From Hypoxylon rubiginosum (taxonomy: Eukaryota > Ascomycota > Sordariomycetes > Xylariales > Hypoxylaceae), in NCBI GenBank assembly GCA_902806565.1, contig CADCXA010000041.1, positions 620,001 to 684,000 of the forward strand: a stretch of DNA of 64,000 bases. Reading direction: 5' to 3'. The position numbers and the translations under genes are program-made. Positions 44,024 through 58,200 of the stretch are shown here, piece after piece. Numbering within the stretch: the first letter of the stretch is position 1; each line of letters opens with the position of its first letter. Under the pieces are notes generated by a model. The model was not told the DNA's origin. It did not search any database and saw only the letters and a list, made by a program, of their open reading frames with translations.

Positions 44024-47000
44024 TCATGCCGTCCGTACTCGTATACCCTTACGAGTGATCGACCCGAACGCACCAGCGCCGCGGTTTCGCTGCGCCGAGC
44101 TCGATGGTACGCCCGTCGAACCCGCGCTAAGGACCGGACTCAGCGGTCTCTGTCGTTCGAAGTCGTCCCCATCAACAGCCTCCTGATCCCCCACTGTAAC
44201 GGCCACCGCCCGCCCCTCCTCGGCGGCGTGCTCCCGGAGGACCTCCGAGACGCCGCCCTGGCGCTCGATCTCCTGCCACAGGTGCTGGTCGCGCGGGAAG
44301 TAGATCCGCTTCAGGGCCGTGAGGCCCAGCTCGAGCGCGAGCACGGCCGCGATCGTCGCCCCCGCCGTCGCCCACCAGCCCAGCTTGTTCCCGAACTCGT
44401 GCATGAAGGAGCCGCGGACGATGTACGGGCCGAACTTCAGCGGGTAGATGGCCCCTATGAAGAGGTTCCAGACGAACCAGCCTACGATGGAGAGGGCGAA
44501 GCCGGTGAGCGTGATCACCGTCTTGTGGTGGCATTCCAAGATCCTAATCGCGTTTTGTTAGAGGCGGCAGGGCTAAAGCATTTATAGGTAAGCGATGAGG
44601 TAGGCCAACTTACAAGATCTTGACGTTGATAAGTATCACGGCAATTGTGAATGCCAGCTGTCCAAGTGGGAATAGTGAATTATTCTCAGTAAACAGGATG
44701 TCCTTGAAGAAACCCCAGACCATCATGTAGATGATGACGGTGTCAACGGCACCCGAGAGCATCCAGGCCAGATATTCTTTAAAGTTGAAAGCTTCGCTTC
44801 GTTGACCGAACGAGTAGAGTTCGGGGATGGCGAGCAGTGTTTCGGCTTTTAGGTCCTTTTCGAAGATTCCAAGCAGGATCACGGGTAGAGAAGTGAAGAG
44901 GGCATTAAACACAGTCAAACTCCACGATTCGTAAATCGACGTGCCCGTGTATCCATTCCAGTGCTGATATTGGGCTTGGATGATGTAGAAGACCAGTTCC
45001 TTCCAAAACGTTGCAAGTATATACTTGGCAGTGCGTAAGTACATCCAGCGGCCATGGACAAGCAGTAGTCGTTGGAGAAATCTGAATTGGGCGATTGAAT
45101 AATCGGCGACACGCGCAGCTTGGAGGCCCTCACGACCGGATATGCCGATGCCAACATGCGAAGCTTGGATCATAGCAATATCGTTGGATCCGTCACCAAT
45201 TGCTAGGGTCAACGAGGATGGTACCGTATCGCGAATGGCCTGGACTAGACTTGCTTTTTGAGATGGAGATGCTCGGCAGCAGATGACGGAATCCATACGG
45301 ACGGCGAGATCGTAGAACATTATCTTCAAGGACTCATCCTTTTCGATCACGCTCAAGGTATGGCCATCAACCACGAGGACAGAATGGGCCACCGCGCCAC
45401 GACCAATATCGATTAGTGTCGAGGTGATCTTTTCCTGCAAATCATCCTCTGTAGCATCAAGAATGTAGACTTCCGAGAAAGGTTTGGCTAGTCTCGCAGA
45501 GTGCGCAATGTTGATCGCAGTCTCGCGTTTGTCTCCAGTGAGCATCCACACTTTGATGTTTGCCCTGCGAAGCTTCTCGATCGTTTCGGGAACCCCTTGC
45601 TGGAGCTTGTCTTCAATGGCCGAGGCGCCGGCAAGATCAAAATCTTGCTCGATTAGTTCCGCCGCCTCCTCGATGCGCTGCTGCCTATCCACAAGGCTCG
45701 TAGCTGCAGTACGATGGACCTTCCGCCACCCTTCATATTCCTCGTCGCTAATATAACGATAAGCAAAGAGGAGAGTTCGGAGACCTTCCGAGGCAAACTC
45801 GCTAATGTGATGGAAGCATCGCTCGAATATGGCACCATCATCTGCGGCTATGAATTCGTCTACTATTCCGTCGTAAACCTCATCAGTCCCAGCAAGCAGC
45901 ACTGGAGAGAGAACCATAGACTGCCGGGGTGTACTGAAGCCTTCGTCGTATCTTATAGCATCGTCCAAATCTATCGTCTCACGTCTAGTCAGCCATGAGT
46001 CAAGATCATCCGAAACAGCCGAGCGGCGATTCAGCTCGACAGATCTGCGTCGGCTGCCTCTTCGGAAGATGCTGTTACGCTTGCTTATACTATTTCTCGG
46101 ACTGTATGTTCCGCTTAAGCGGCTCATGGCCCTCTCAGCTTCCACACTCTTGCGTTTGCTAGCGCGTCGCTCCACATCTGACGCCTTCTGCTTGGCAAGC
46201 AGCGCATTCTTCAGACGGGCAATCATGACATTATCAGCGCCTTTACAGAATACACATATTCTACCGTCAGGCATGCGTATGACAATTGACATGCGCTTAC
46301 GTTTGCTGCTGAACTCGATCACGTCCAACATTTCATACGTCTCAGTGGAGAGCTCTCCTTCCGGGCTCTGGAACTGAAGCTTGATGGATTGCGTTGGGCG
46401 ATCGATGAGGAGAAAACCTAAATCCTGAGCTGCCTGCACCAGAGCGAGTTCGTCTGGAGATGCTGCTTGGAAAGCAATTTCACCATTTTCTTTAACCTCG
46501 GGCAAGCAGGTGTGGCACAGCGCCACGCAAAGGAGAAACTGGCGAGCTTTTCGAGAAAATGTCGTATCAGGGTTTTGATGGATATAATTCAGCAAAGCTT
46601 CGGTCTTCGGTATTGGCTGGGGGTGTCCCGGTCGCCCTTTTGACATCCAAGCAGAGTCATGGCTAGAAATTAATGGTGTTTCAACTGGCTCATCCCCATC
46701 GAGATTCATAGTTGCACCTACTCCAGCGTCAGCCTGTCGATTTGTGTTTTTTGGATTGCCTTCACGCATGGGCTTTTCATTCTCTTTCTGAATGTCCATA
46801 TCATGCAACCAGGCCGTTCCGGCCACACTGAGCTTTCGAAAGCGCATCTTATTCTCTGTCAAAGTACCAGTCTTGTCGGAGAAGACGTAATTAACTTGGC
46901 CTAGATTTTCCAAGATGGTGGTAGTATTGACAACCATCGGCGTGTTGGTTTCGGGGTCGTACATCTCCACGTCGCCTAGAAGAATAAACTGTCCAACCTT

Positions 47001-48743
47001 GATGATCTCCAGACTTACATACAAGGATAGTGGAATCAGCGTATTGAAAGCGATGATAAAACCGAACCAAATATGCGCAAAGGGTACGCCAGCATCATGG
47101 AGATATGGTGCGTTTCGTTCGTAGGAGTTCTTCCAAACATAGTATCCACCCATACATCCCACAGTGAGGGTCAATACGACCAATACGAGGAGAACGACAA
47201 TGCGGTTAAGCAAGCCCTGCATCTTGGGTGCTTTGGCACGGACATCCCTATTCGCATTCATACGTATCTTGCATTCTTCACCCGTGTTGATAACCAATCC
47301 AACTAACTCATCGGTATTTCGCAATGTCGAACCTCGATATACGACATCGTTCATGGTTAACGGTCTGGTTTCGCCATCAAGGGTAACGCGCCCTTCAAAG
47401 TTGTAAAGGTCGACGTTAGGATCTTCGGACACTATTTCCGCTCCGCAATTCCTTAGGTGTTCGATAGTGTCGCACCGCTTCGCCAGTAAGGAACAGGCTT
47501 GTTTGCTTTTGAGATTTGTCTCGCCATCAAGCGCCATGGTTTCGATGTATGCGACTCCATTGTAACCGGTGGCGTGCAGGATCACAATATCCGCAGGCAC
47601 GCTGTCGTCCCTTTGTAATCGAATGATATCACCAACTCTTAGATCTTGCCATTTAATCATAGCCCACTCGGGCTGCTTCTGACGTTCACTGACATCCTGC
47701 AGTTCTGTCATCCTATCTTCCTCCGGTACCCTGCGGCGCATCCTTCTGGTAATACCCCTTAGCTGATTCCTGCGTGGCGTCTTTTCGCTTTCGACGGTTC
47801 CGTCGGGGTCGAGAACCCAAGCAGGAGCTAGATTCTCCGTCTTATCCAAGACATACCTCCTATAATCATCATAGCCTTCCTTTCCCATGCTGATAGAGAC
47901 GAAAATGAGCAGAGGTATGAGAGTAGTATATGAACCCGTCGTGCTCAGACCAGGGATCAGTTGTAGGACGGCAATGATCAAGAAGTAAAAGTTGGCTAGC
48001 TTGCTGAACTGGAAGTAGAGCTGCTTGGGCACGAAAGACCATTTGGTATATCGACTGGATCGTATAAAGTTAGAGACGTAATCTCCACCGCTCCGTTCAT
48101 CCACCAGCGGCACTTTGCGCACGGTGCCGGCGCTAATGGGTATGTGACGACCATCGCGACTCGGCGGAAGAGGTTTCTGGCGTAGAAGCCCTTCAATAAT
48201 CCATTTCTGGTAGTGTCGATTGAAGAATTCTTCAAACCTAACCCGAGGCCCCCTAGCCTTTTTCCGCTGCCGATTAACCCATGCACGATAATTGTCCAGG
48301 CGGAAAGTCGCATCACGATCCGTGTCGTTGGTATCCTGACTCCCCTTGTTGCTATGGCTCACCCAGCTCCGCGACTGTCCACCTTTGGTCGGCGTATTGA
48401 AAGCGTACTGGATATGTCGTCCGTCACCACTACCACCGGCCGCATTCGACGACGAAGCGCGAGCTTGGGAAGGGTCGTTAGAATCCATCAACGGATTCAG
48501 GGGCTCGGTAGTCGTATCGTTAAACGTGTCTATTGGACGTTGTCCTGCGTTGTCGGTGACATCATTAGAAAACCGTACGCGGTGCGCTGAGGTATTGGTA
48601 TCCGTTCGTCTCGGCGTCCAATAATTTCGATCTTGTCGCGCTTCTCCGACGCCAGCATTCGAAGGTTGAAAATTGGAATCTAGAGGGGGGTAGTGCTGCT
48701 GCGGCGACCCAGCAGGTTCGGGTCTGTCATTGTGTCTCGACAT
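44024..48743 (-). CDS. P4-type phospholipid flippase ATPase, DNF3-like
   Basis: Translocates phospholipids from the outer/lumenal to the cytosolic leaflet in Golgi, endosomal or plasma membranes, usually with a CDC50-type subunit. Exons 48743-44614 and 44543-44024 join in phase (ATC TT|gtaagt...gattag|G) for 1549 residues. A ~230-residue disordered, basic N-terminus precedes KWSFVPKQLYFQFSKLANFYFL, typical of P4-ATPases. Motifs: DGETNLKSKQA (actuator, DGET), DKTGTLTENKM (phosphorylated Asp), FSSKRKRMSIVI and FCKGADNVM (nucleotide domain), MLTGDKRETAINIA, and GDGSNDIAMIQASHVGIGI (hinge). The final exon carries the last membrane segments and a ~110-residue cytosolic tail. DNF3 assignment rests on length and the YDDYRRYVLDKTEN style; it is inference. 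A start at 48761 is also in frame, but CACCATGT at 48743 is the better context. Confidence 0.93.
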
Positions 48744-51700
48744 GGTGGGAATTTCATGCAATTGGGGTCTCGGGCCCAGACTTGCCCAGACCTGCCGAAC
48801 CTGGCAAGAAGCAATTCAGGTGATGTTCCAATGGTGGGGTTTGACCGCAATAGAGCCAACTACCGCTTAGCGAGCCGGATCGTGGACTCATAGACAGGCT
48901 ATGATTGGGTGGTTATATATAAAGGGACCGACTTGTTCTGTCGTAGACTTGTAGGAATAGGCAAAATCCAAGCCTGAAGGCGAGGGTGAAGCTACATAAG
49001 CTGGTAGTGGGTAGTAGGCTGCCCACCTGCTACCGTTGTGAATTCACGGGCGATGCTGTTACACTGTCAGCGAAGCGAGTGAAGCGACGAAAGGCGAAAA
49101 TCGCTTGGCGAGATGCTGGACAGGTATACCTATGAGGCAGGTATGGATATAGAATACGAAATAGGTAGCGTAATAAGCAAATTCATCACTGTAACCCAGC
49201 AGTGAGCAAAACGCCCGAAAGAAAAGAGAAGGGGAATAGCGAGACATAAACAAGGGGGAGGAATAAGACACAAAGGCGACATGTGTCATCAGTCAATAAT
49301 AAACAGCAGTTGCAACTGTTGAACCGCCGAGAGCATAGCCGCAAAAAGTCAAACGAGGCGACGAAGCAGCGAAGCCACCCACTCCCACTCGCAGCATATG
49401 TATCGTACATCGTACATTCGTACATCGTACCTACATACATACGTCAAGGCATCCTCCCCAATGGCCCCCGCGGACCCGCGTTACCCAAAGACGGAAGAAG
49501 GATTGGCGGATCACTTACCCCCCTCCCTACCCTCTTCCCCTCCAAATAGCGAACTCCGAAGCGGCCAGCGGCCCAAACGAACGAGGTTGGTTCCAGTTTG
49601 GCTGCATATTGTTCCAGGCTTAGCCTGGCGACTACACGCGACCAATACATGCCTCATATCTCCCAGATATATATGGTACGTATGCATAGTGTAATACACA
49701 CTTGTGTCCTCACCTTCACTTGAAGATCGTGCAGCAAGTACAGAGGCAGTCTGACAGTTAGACACAAGTAGACGCAGGTAGACGCAGCCGTCGATAGATT
49801 GTAAAAGCTGAAGTTCGGTCTAGGTTGGTAGAGTAGACTATCTTTTAGCGCATGGACTTTGTTGGAATACGGGCCGGGAAGAAAAGTTGGAGTGATCTAG
49901 CTTGGAACTTGTCTCTTTAGTGTACAGACTATTCCTGTTAAAGACTTGAAGGCCAGTCTTATCCCTGTAAAAACATATATATCGGGACACCCCGCCATAT
50001 GTCATGTCATTCATATCCACTATTCGCATAGCTGAAGTTTTACCTGGGCTGCCTTGGCTTACTTACGACACTTTGTCTATCCAAACATAAAGGACTAGAG
50101 AGCTACTCTAGTAATACATCCTACGGCCACAACCCGTTACCATCAGAATTATATCGCCAAACCACCTCTGAACCACTTCTGCAGACGTCCTAGATGTTTC
50201 TGTCGTAGGAAGTGTACGTCAGAACGCTGCGCCACTCCCATGTAAGACGCAGATGACGACCATGGCGATCTCTAGAGCTCCCTCAACGAATGGTATTATA
50301 GTATTACCATCATGTACCGTGTCCAACTACTATAGCTCTTACAGCCCTTGTATGCTATTTGCAAGTTTTGGCCGAACAACGTAGCGACCTTATTCCATAC
50401 GACGTCAAATTACTATGTAGATACGGCTTTAGATGGCTTACCATACATGAAGACGCGTAATTCTATATAGCACATTGTGCGGCATCATCCGAGATCCAAA
50501 CTATATTGTAGCCGACACGAGTTTAGGGCATGGTGATGAGGCTGCGCACGCTTAGTCTCATGTATTAACGTTCGTATTATTAGACTGTACATGCATCATA
50601 CATGTGGTCTTATTAAGCGTCAGAAGTTTATCCATCGTCCGGGGAAACTCGGCTATTACAGTCGCACAGTTACAGATGTTTCTCCAAAGACGACCCCTAT
50701 GTAAAAAGGTATGTCGGCAGCCATATCAATGCCAGACTATCATACCACTCTAGGAACCTGAAGCTCAAAGGAGTAACGGAGCATGGTGTAGCATCGCCAC
50801 CATTTCCTCAGGTATATTACCATGGACGTTGCGATCATCTGGCCCCTGGGAAAGCAACGGGATTGCCACTGTTGGAGACACAGCCAGTCTTCTCGCCGCA
50901 ATCAATGTTGCACCTGCGCACTGCCAATGACAATGGCACCCAGGTAATCCCTAGTATCCACCAACAGGCGAAATGTATTCTAAGTTGAAGAGAGCTATCG
51001 GATTTGGGGAGAATTAGAAGCGGATATTAAGTTAAAAAGCAACTATACCTACCCTCATCCGATCCCATGCTAACCTGACCTTTGATAGAGGCATCGAACT
51101 TGGCTTTGAGGCGGTTGGCAGATCCACATAGAGCTTGAATTGACCGCTTCGTGATATACAAGCTAAGAAACATTATTCATATCTTTCCAATTAAACTGAT
51201 CGTAAGAACCTTATAACTCGGTTATTCTTTAAGGGGATGAGCTGTAATGAGATAGGTTGGTTTGAGGCCGGTTTGATACCGAATACTTAGCAGCACCTCC
51301 AGCATTGAATAACTAGAGAAATTAAATCAAAAGAATAAACCGAGTATTGAAGACTTTCTGAATCACGATCAGCAAGTTACTTTATATCGCTATAATAGCT
51401 ACGGATTACTTTAGGTCGTTTATAAATTTCAATACGCTCATCGATGTAGTACATTGCGACGAATGAAGCTTAAATCCTCAATATACCTTCTCTTTATACT
51501 AGGTACTTGAGAGGTCAGTGTAATGGCACCGAAGTAACATTTTCAAGTGAAGAACACCGCGTCTCTATTCTTCAAGGCTGAGCGCAAAAATCTTAGATCG
51601 GTTCTAGAAAAGACGGTAGGTATTGCTTGTCATATTGTTAGATTGGGCGTCACAACCTGTTTACACGAACATACTGAACTGCTACTCAACCTGCTCAGAT

Positions 51701-52706
51701 CGCTACCTCGCTCCTCTGCGACAATTAAAATGGACACAGTTCGTCACTTTTCAATACTACATCTCAATTCGCGTATGTGATTCTATATTCCGATGTATTA
51801 TAACCCTCGCCGTAAAGTCGTGACAAGGAAAAGACTGCAATCAAAAGAATCTCTTCATCTTCATCGAGTTACTAGAGCTAGTCAAGTAAATCCACCCTGA
51901 CGAGGCATAGGTATATATCAAGACTGGATAGTGCCGGGGCTTTCGCCGCAGACTTCATGCTATCCCGTATCCTTTATACTACCCGGCCCCGACACTACTT
52001 CTCAACTTCGGCATTCCCTTCCCGAGGTATCCCATCATCATTGCCCTCGGAATTGGCATACAGCCAACCGGCAGCGGACCAGCTCGGACGACTGATCCCC
52101 GGCAGACGTTTTTAAAAATTACTATCCGCGAACCCAAGCCACCTGGGCTTCTTCCATATTCATCTGTTTTTCGGTTCACCACCCAGCAGCCAGAGAAAAC
52201 AAGTCGCCTGTTTTTCGTAAATGCGAAAGAAATAAGAATAATCTGCAAAATTCGAAACCAGATTGTGGACAAGTTGAATTAGATCCGAAATCGCGGTATT
52301 AGTCCAAGCGACGAACCAAGTTCGCTTGGAATGTAGAGGTACTTTTCTCCCCCCCGAGACACAATAAAGTAGGGATCAAGTATAATAGAAGGTACGATCG
52401 CTGTACCAGACACGCACAATCGAATGCCGAAGTAAGGTATCGTCATGCTGAGTTTTGTAGCCGGTAGAATTGATGAAATGGGACAAGAATCGGATCAAGT
52501 CTCGTATGCCGAAAGAGCAGATCGGAGAGGAGTTCGAGATGCGAATAGGAGAAAGAAGCCACCAAAACGACAAGAGGTATAAAGTTCCGTAACGCCACGA
52601 GGAAGAGAGCAAAGCCAAATAACAGCGACAACCATATGTATATATGTGGCGCAGTATCCCAACCCTTGAAGGTTTAGAGACTGACCCGTTTGGGAATAAT
52701 CAGCCA
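48744..52706. other. 4-kb gene-free interval
   Basis: Promoter of the flippase at the left end and 3' flank of the homeobox gene at the right. I found no ORF with conservation, no tRNA and no clear transposon ORF. AT-rich, patternless DNA dominates 50000-51900. A gtacat-rich short repeat lies at 49401-49443. Minus-strand frames such as 52272-51979 and 52710-52376 have no recognisable motif and may lie in the homeobox gene's long 3' UTR. Confidence 0.45.
49401..49443. repeat. gtacat/cgtac short tandem array
   Basis: The string tatcgtacatcgtacattcg followed by further tacat/cgtac units forms imperfect repeats of atcgtac in the promoter region of the flippase gene. Confidence 0.5.
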
Positions 52707-54644
52707 TCATTGGGGATGCGACATGCTCTCAGGAGAGAGGCTCGATGGGTCGACCGTGTCGAACTGAACAAGTTGGCTCATGTCCAGATCGGCTTGGCTG
52801 TGTTCCCCAAAGCCTGGGGAATGGGGATGCATAGGAAGGTTGATGGTGTGCTTGGAGTACATCTCATTCAAGCTGTGCCCATCATCCGAAATAGCAGACT
52901 CGCCCATACCATACATGTCAGCAGAAGCTGGACGTTGTAGCATGGAAAGGGGAGGCGACTGCTCAACGATAGCAGGATCACCATGACTACTGTAAGACAA
53001 GGGGGACATAGACTGCGGGATTTGAGGCAGTGGCGAAAGGAATGCGCCGCTGTACGGTGTATTAAAGCTCGACGCAGGTAACGGAGTGTTCTCGGGCGCC
53101 TGCGAGAAATAGTTCGGGCTGGAATATTCTGAAGGAGCAGTGGTAGCAGCAGACAATGGGTACTGCCTCAAATCCATGCCATACGAAGCTTGAGTATCGA
53201 TGCGAAGATTAGGGCCAAGACCGTTAAGGTTGTTGGGCTGCTGGGGAATAGGCGCGTATATATTAGGGCTGTGCGGCTGGGCCTGATTCTCGCCTGGGTG
53301 CTGAATGTAAAACGAAGGCATTGGGTTCTGGAACATGGAGAAGTCGACGGCCGTGGGAACGGATCTGCTACGCTGCCGCTTGTGGCCTGGCCCACGCATC
53401 CCGGCGTGCATGGGGTTGATTCCCCATTGCGACTCTTGATACATACCAACATGAGGCTGAGCAAAGTTGGGTTGCGAAGAAGGGCGGTTCGTAGGGGACA
53501 CCGGAGCCGAAAACGACAATACGTGATCCAAAGGATTCGGATTGTGACGGTTCGTGAAAGACTCGAGAGACGCGAGTTTGGCAAGCTGTCCGCTAAGAAC
53601 TTTAGGGTTACCACCGAGATGGTGCACGAGGCAGTGAGTCGCCTGCTGGTCCTCGGTGAAGTCGCCGCACTGGAAGAAGCCGTTGGAGTTGGGGGAGGAA
53701 TCCATGAAAAAGTTGGGAGGTCGGTTTAGCTCAATGACAATCCCACCCAGTTTCGTGGTATCGCCCTCGGGGTTCTCCAGGTAGATATTCTTGATGGCAT
53801 TAAAGTTATACTCGATCTTGTATCCCGCCTGGTCATTGTTGATGTAGTAAGTCATCGTGCATTTCTCAGGGGAATAGAAGATGATGAGGTCCATCGTGTT
53901 CTGACCAACGCGTGTCCATTTTCCAACGCTCAAAGATCGACACGTCAGATGATGTATAACTAGAATTGTAAGCTTTCTGAAGTCGTAAGAGAGAATATCC
54001 TCGACGCGACTTACGGACTTTGCCCTGTCCACCCTGCTCACCACCCAACATCATCGATCCGTAAGGCAGTAGGCCAGTACGTCCCATATAAGGACCGCCG
54101 AGGCCCTTGCCTGATTCCATGGCCTGCATGGCCAGGTACGCTCGCATAGACTCCGGGATGGAGTCGATGTCCTCGCCGGTCTCGAGGCTCTTCTTTGCCA
54201 AAAGCTTGATTTTGGCGCGTCTGCAATGAATGAGTGCCAATTCTTGGTAAACCTCTACGTCCATTGCTCGTATACATACCGGTTCTGGAACCAGATCTGA
54301 ACAGACCGCTCGGTCATGTTGATTTCCTCCGCTATCCTCTCCCGAACATTCGCAGTCGGGGTTGGGTTCTTATTAAATTCCATCTCCAACGTGGTTAGTT
54401 GATCTTGAGTCGCGCGCTGTCGCTTCTGGTTCTTCTGTTGTTGCGTCAGGGTGCTCTTGCGCGGTGGTCGTCGCGAATTGGCGCTGGATTGTGCGGTCGA
54501 TTGTGCCGAAGGAGAGGGAGACATGCTGTCCTTCGTATCGACCGAGCCGGCGGGAGTTGATATGGCCTCTGGTGTAGAATGGGTATGGGCCGCGACAGTT
54601 GGAGCCGCGGAACCTGGCTGTTCCATTTTGATGGGAGTATCCAT
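52707..54644 (-). CDS. homeobox transcription factor, HTF1/Hoy1/Phx1-like
   Basis: A nuclear DNA-binding regulator. Relatives control conidiation (Magnaporthe/Fusarium HTF1), hyphal growth (Yarrowia Hoy1) or stationary-phase survival (S. pombe Phx1). Exons 54644-54280, 54220-54015 and 53959-52707 join in phase for 607 residues. The first intron falls inside the homeodomain ([12 protein letters not shown]). The homeodomain spans ~73-131: [18 protein letters not shown], then [17 protein letters not shown] with the canonical recognition-helix Trp, Phe and Asn. A second conserved block (~195-290) contains [31 protein letters not shown] and the [13 protein letters not shown] region, typical of this family. 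The C-terminal half is Pro/Ser/Gln-rich and disordered, probably an activation region. It is preceded by an unusually long non-coding region. The subfamily assignment is from memory of the motifs. Confidence 0.88.
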
Positions 54645-55260
54645 CTTTGGCTAAGGAGCTCGAAAGGAGTGTTGTGAAAAGACTAATAAGTCCGGTGTGA
54701 TCGACCTCGAAATCAGGGGTTTAGACGCGATATCGATAGGCTTGCCCCGACCACGCCCGAATATTGAAAGTATTATTCCGATGAGAATATCTCAAAAGAG
54801 GTAAAAAGCTGATAATAATTATCAAAGGAGTGTGAGCCCGAAGCTATAGCAATGGCGCAAAGTCGGGTTGGTATGAGTCGTCGTCGATACAAGATACTAC
54901 TAGTAGTAGGTATGCTGATAATACGCGACTTAGAGAAATGTGGGTGGTTATGCTAATGCCGATATCTGTTAGTTAAGCCTAAGGAGCGAAATGGACCCGA
55001 AAGGAGTGACGGTGTCCGTAATGGCTACGAATATGAAAAGAGAGTGTGGGTGAAAAAGAAAAGGAAATAACGAATAATGGGGAGAAAAGGTAGAAGTGTC
55101 GATTAACGACGACAGTGACGATACGGGGAAGAAGATGAAGATGGAGAGGACAGCAAGAAAAAGGGAGGAGGGGGAAAAAAAGGAGGAAGGTCGAAAAAAA
55201 AGAGTAAGGGCGGCCCTGTAGTGCGACTGAACCCGATTGAGAAAGTAGCGGCTAGCAGTG
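54645..55260 (-). promoter_or_regulatory. pyrimidine-rich leader/core promoter of the homeobox gene
   Basis: On the plus strand 55040-55210 is strikingly purine-rich (gaaaaagaaaaggaaataacg, ggaggaaggtcgaaaaaaa), so the minus strand is CT-rich, the usual arrangement just upstream of fungal transcription starts. The 153-codon minus-strand frame here (55430-54969) is low-complexity Ser/Phe/Leu and is interpreted as leader, not protein. Confidence 0.5.
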
Positions 55261-58200
55261 ATCACTACTAGGTGGTACCTATGGTACCTACTGTACCTAA
55301 GAGCCAGCGCGCGAGAGTAGCGGGCAGGCGGGCGACAGGCGACGGGGATCAGCCTGGCTTGGGTAGGCCGACCCAAGTGGGCAGTTCGCTCACACAAAGT
55401 TGGAGCTTGGGGGGGCTTGGGGGGGAACAAGGTGGGTCATTTAGCTCTGTCTACGTACCTGAGCCTGTATACGGTCTGCATACTGTGCTCTAGAGCATGC
55501 ATATGGCCAGGCAGTATATTATTTCGCGGGGCTTGTAAAGCATTCGGAACATTCACTCTTTGGATTCATCAGTTCCAACGCCTTTATATCAAGTGGACGC
55601 CTTTCAATAGAAATTCGATTACAGAACCAACCGATGACTTTTCATCTGAATGTTTCGCCTATTGCTTTTTCTTCTTCTCTCCTCAACCCTCGGATAAAAT
55701 ACTCTTTCCTTATATTTCCTATAAAATAAGAGGAACAACCACTGCCTCGCGATTTCATCTAATCCGTGCTGAGAAACAGTCACGAGAACAGGCAGTTAGA
55801 AACGGATCCTCAGATGGACCTTGAATAAGTGGATCTGATTTTCAATGGAACACAACGATGGAGAGATCCTAGAAATTCCAGTTGCCCTCTCGTGGAACCG
55901 GTCGTTGACGATGACTTCAACTGTACGACAGGATACCAAACCACATAGACCACACCGCAAGCTGAACACTGCCTCCTTTTCCTAATCAATGACTCAAGGG
56001 CAATGAACGACAGCAAACCTTTAAGATTATCCAAATATTGAATTGATGACTACAAAGGAGGCAAACGTGCTCTTCAAAAACCCCTTTGCTACCATTCCGA
56101 TGGTACCGGTCCCGTTCTCTTGTAGGATGGAAGGATTTCAGAGATACCGGGCCGTGCGGGAGACGACTTGGATCTGTATGCCTACTGTATACACCGAAAG
56201 GGGAAAGCTTCTATCGTCTGGACTTGTATCGGCTAAAAACACGGTTGTAAGCCTTGCCGGCGCGCCACCTTCCAGCTATCAGCCATCAGCCATCAGTCGT
56301 CGACCATACAAGAGGAATCTCAAGGGGTTTTTTTTCTGCCCGTTGACCACTTATATCTTCAAGTCCTGGATTTCCAGTATGTTGAAGGAGCAGCACTCTC
56401 AGCAAAACGGTGCCTATTATAGGCGACCTCGCCAACACTAGTTCTTCGGCCCCCTATTCGGCGGTGTCCAAAATCCACGGTGCGCAATGGTGTGTAGTGA
56501 ATGATGCAGTGATCACGTCCTGCGAATTGCGACAAGCCTTGCATAACACCACTCGAGTCGAGATGCATCCATACAAACAAATGAAAATGGCTATTGTTGG
56601 TGCAACCCTTTCCGGTTTATCTATCAGGTGGGAACGTTGATCTGATCTGAATCATGCTACCCTACCTAGGTACCTACCTATATACCTACGAGTTGATTCC
56701 GTACGAAAATAAGTTTCAAGAGGTAAGAAACAACCACACGCAAGAGAGAGGTACCTCTTCGTCCCAAGAAGGATTGGACGGTGATCAGTCCAAGTAGTAC
56801 CTAGTTGGTTGTGGTGGTGGTGGGGGTAGTTCGACGGCGTGTGTTTTACAACCAATGAGAGTCACGGCTTGTCCCACCATCCTACGGAGGACAAGAGTTG
56901 TCCTGATGCAAGAAAAGGGGGTTCAAGAGCCAAGGAATCTTCTCGTCATCGCTAGACCTGACACTGGTCTAGCCCACATAACCGGTTGACACACCATAGG
57001 ACCGCGGTCGGCTTTCCTTTGCTGCCAATATCGATTCTTTTACTGATCGAATCCAGCTCGGAAGCTAAGCCAGCGACGTGGTAAGTGGTGGTGTATTGGG
57101 TGGCTTCCTCTTCATTCAACCGGCTTGATCAACGATACCCGACTTCGTACATAGGACTTGGTACCTACTTACCTACACTAAGGTAGGTAGCGATGTAGGT
57201 ATTTTATCCCTGCATACTTTTTCGTGAGACTTACATAGTAAAACATCTACGCGGTTGACCGCGTCCGAATCAAAATCATAGCCTCTCAAGTACCAATAAC
57301 TCGACTACGGAATGATCCACGATGCTACTCCCCGTCAGCACCTCATCAGAATTCCAGCTCTCTGGGTACCTGATAAGCTCCAAGTGTATACCCGAATCGA
57401 TATTCCAAAACGATATCATCTTCGCATATTTCTTTCCTTTTGCTCAGATGTACTATGTAAGGGTCACGGTGAGTTGGGGGATTAGGACTATGTGGGTATC
57501 TGTGGTGTCTGTACCTGCATTGGCGAGCCAGTAGCATATGGCGGGACTGCATGACCATTCATCGTGTTCCTGCAGTAGTACGCTGTCGGCTTCGTGTGCC
57601 GTTCCTCGTCTATCCACACTGTGTAACACATCCCTTCCATGTTCCTGCATGAGGTATTCCGCCCAGTGGTCGAAGGCCCGCGCACACACGGCACATTTTT
57701 TTTAACCATGAGAATTTGGAGTATTCTTCGCCGGCTTGCCATTGTGGTCACTTCCGGCAGCCGGAAGTCTTCAACTGCTTGCCAGACGACACCGATAGCA
57801 ATCGCTTATTTCCATTCGCTCTTATCATCTCCTTATGGATGCGCCCTCAGACAAGAAAGCCCAGTCGTGTACCCGCCATGCCGCTCTACCGCTTACCGCC
57901 AGAGAGGTCCAGCCGCACGATAGGGATCCCTTGCAAATCCCTCACGTTATGTTTATGTAGCGAGTGTACGGGACCGTTCGGGAGCGCCAAGCTTCCAAGA
58001 ATTCGGATTTTGTGGCCACTTGAAACAGTGATAGCCCAGAATAGCAGCACGTATCGGCTCTTCACCTCCAGAGGATTGGGAGAGCTGCAGAAAGCAAGGG
58101 GCCCCAACTGCCCCATTGTCAAAGCTTTCGAGAACGCGGGATGGATATGATCGCTAATCGAACCATCAGACCAACGTAACAGCGAGACAGCGTGACAAGC

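Noticed and set aside
43922..44587. 221-codon plus-strand ORF
   Set aside because: Antisense to the last exon of the P4-ATPase; no motif, biased Arg/Glu composition typical of shadow frames.
48744..48761. Alternative start of the P4-ATPase at 48761
   Set aside because: In frame but in weaker context than the CACCATGT at 48743; not disproved.
54969..55430. 153-codon minus-strand ORF
   Set aside because: Low-complexity Ser/Phe/Leu composition created by a pyrimidine-rich leader; no conserved motif.
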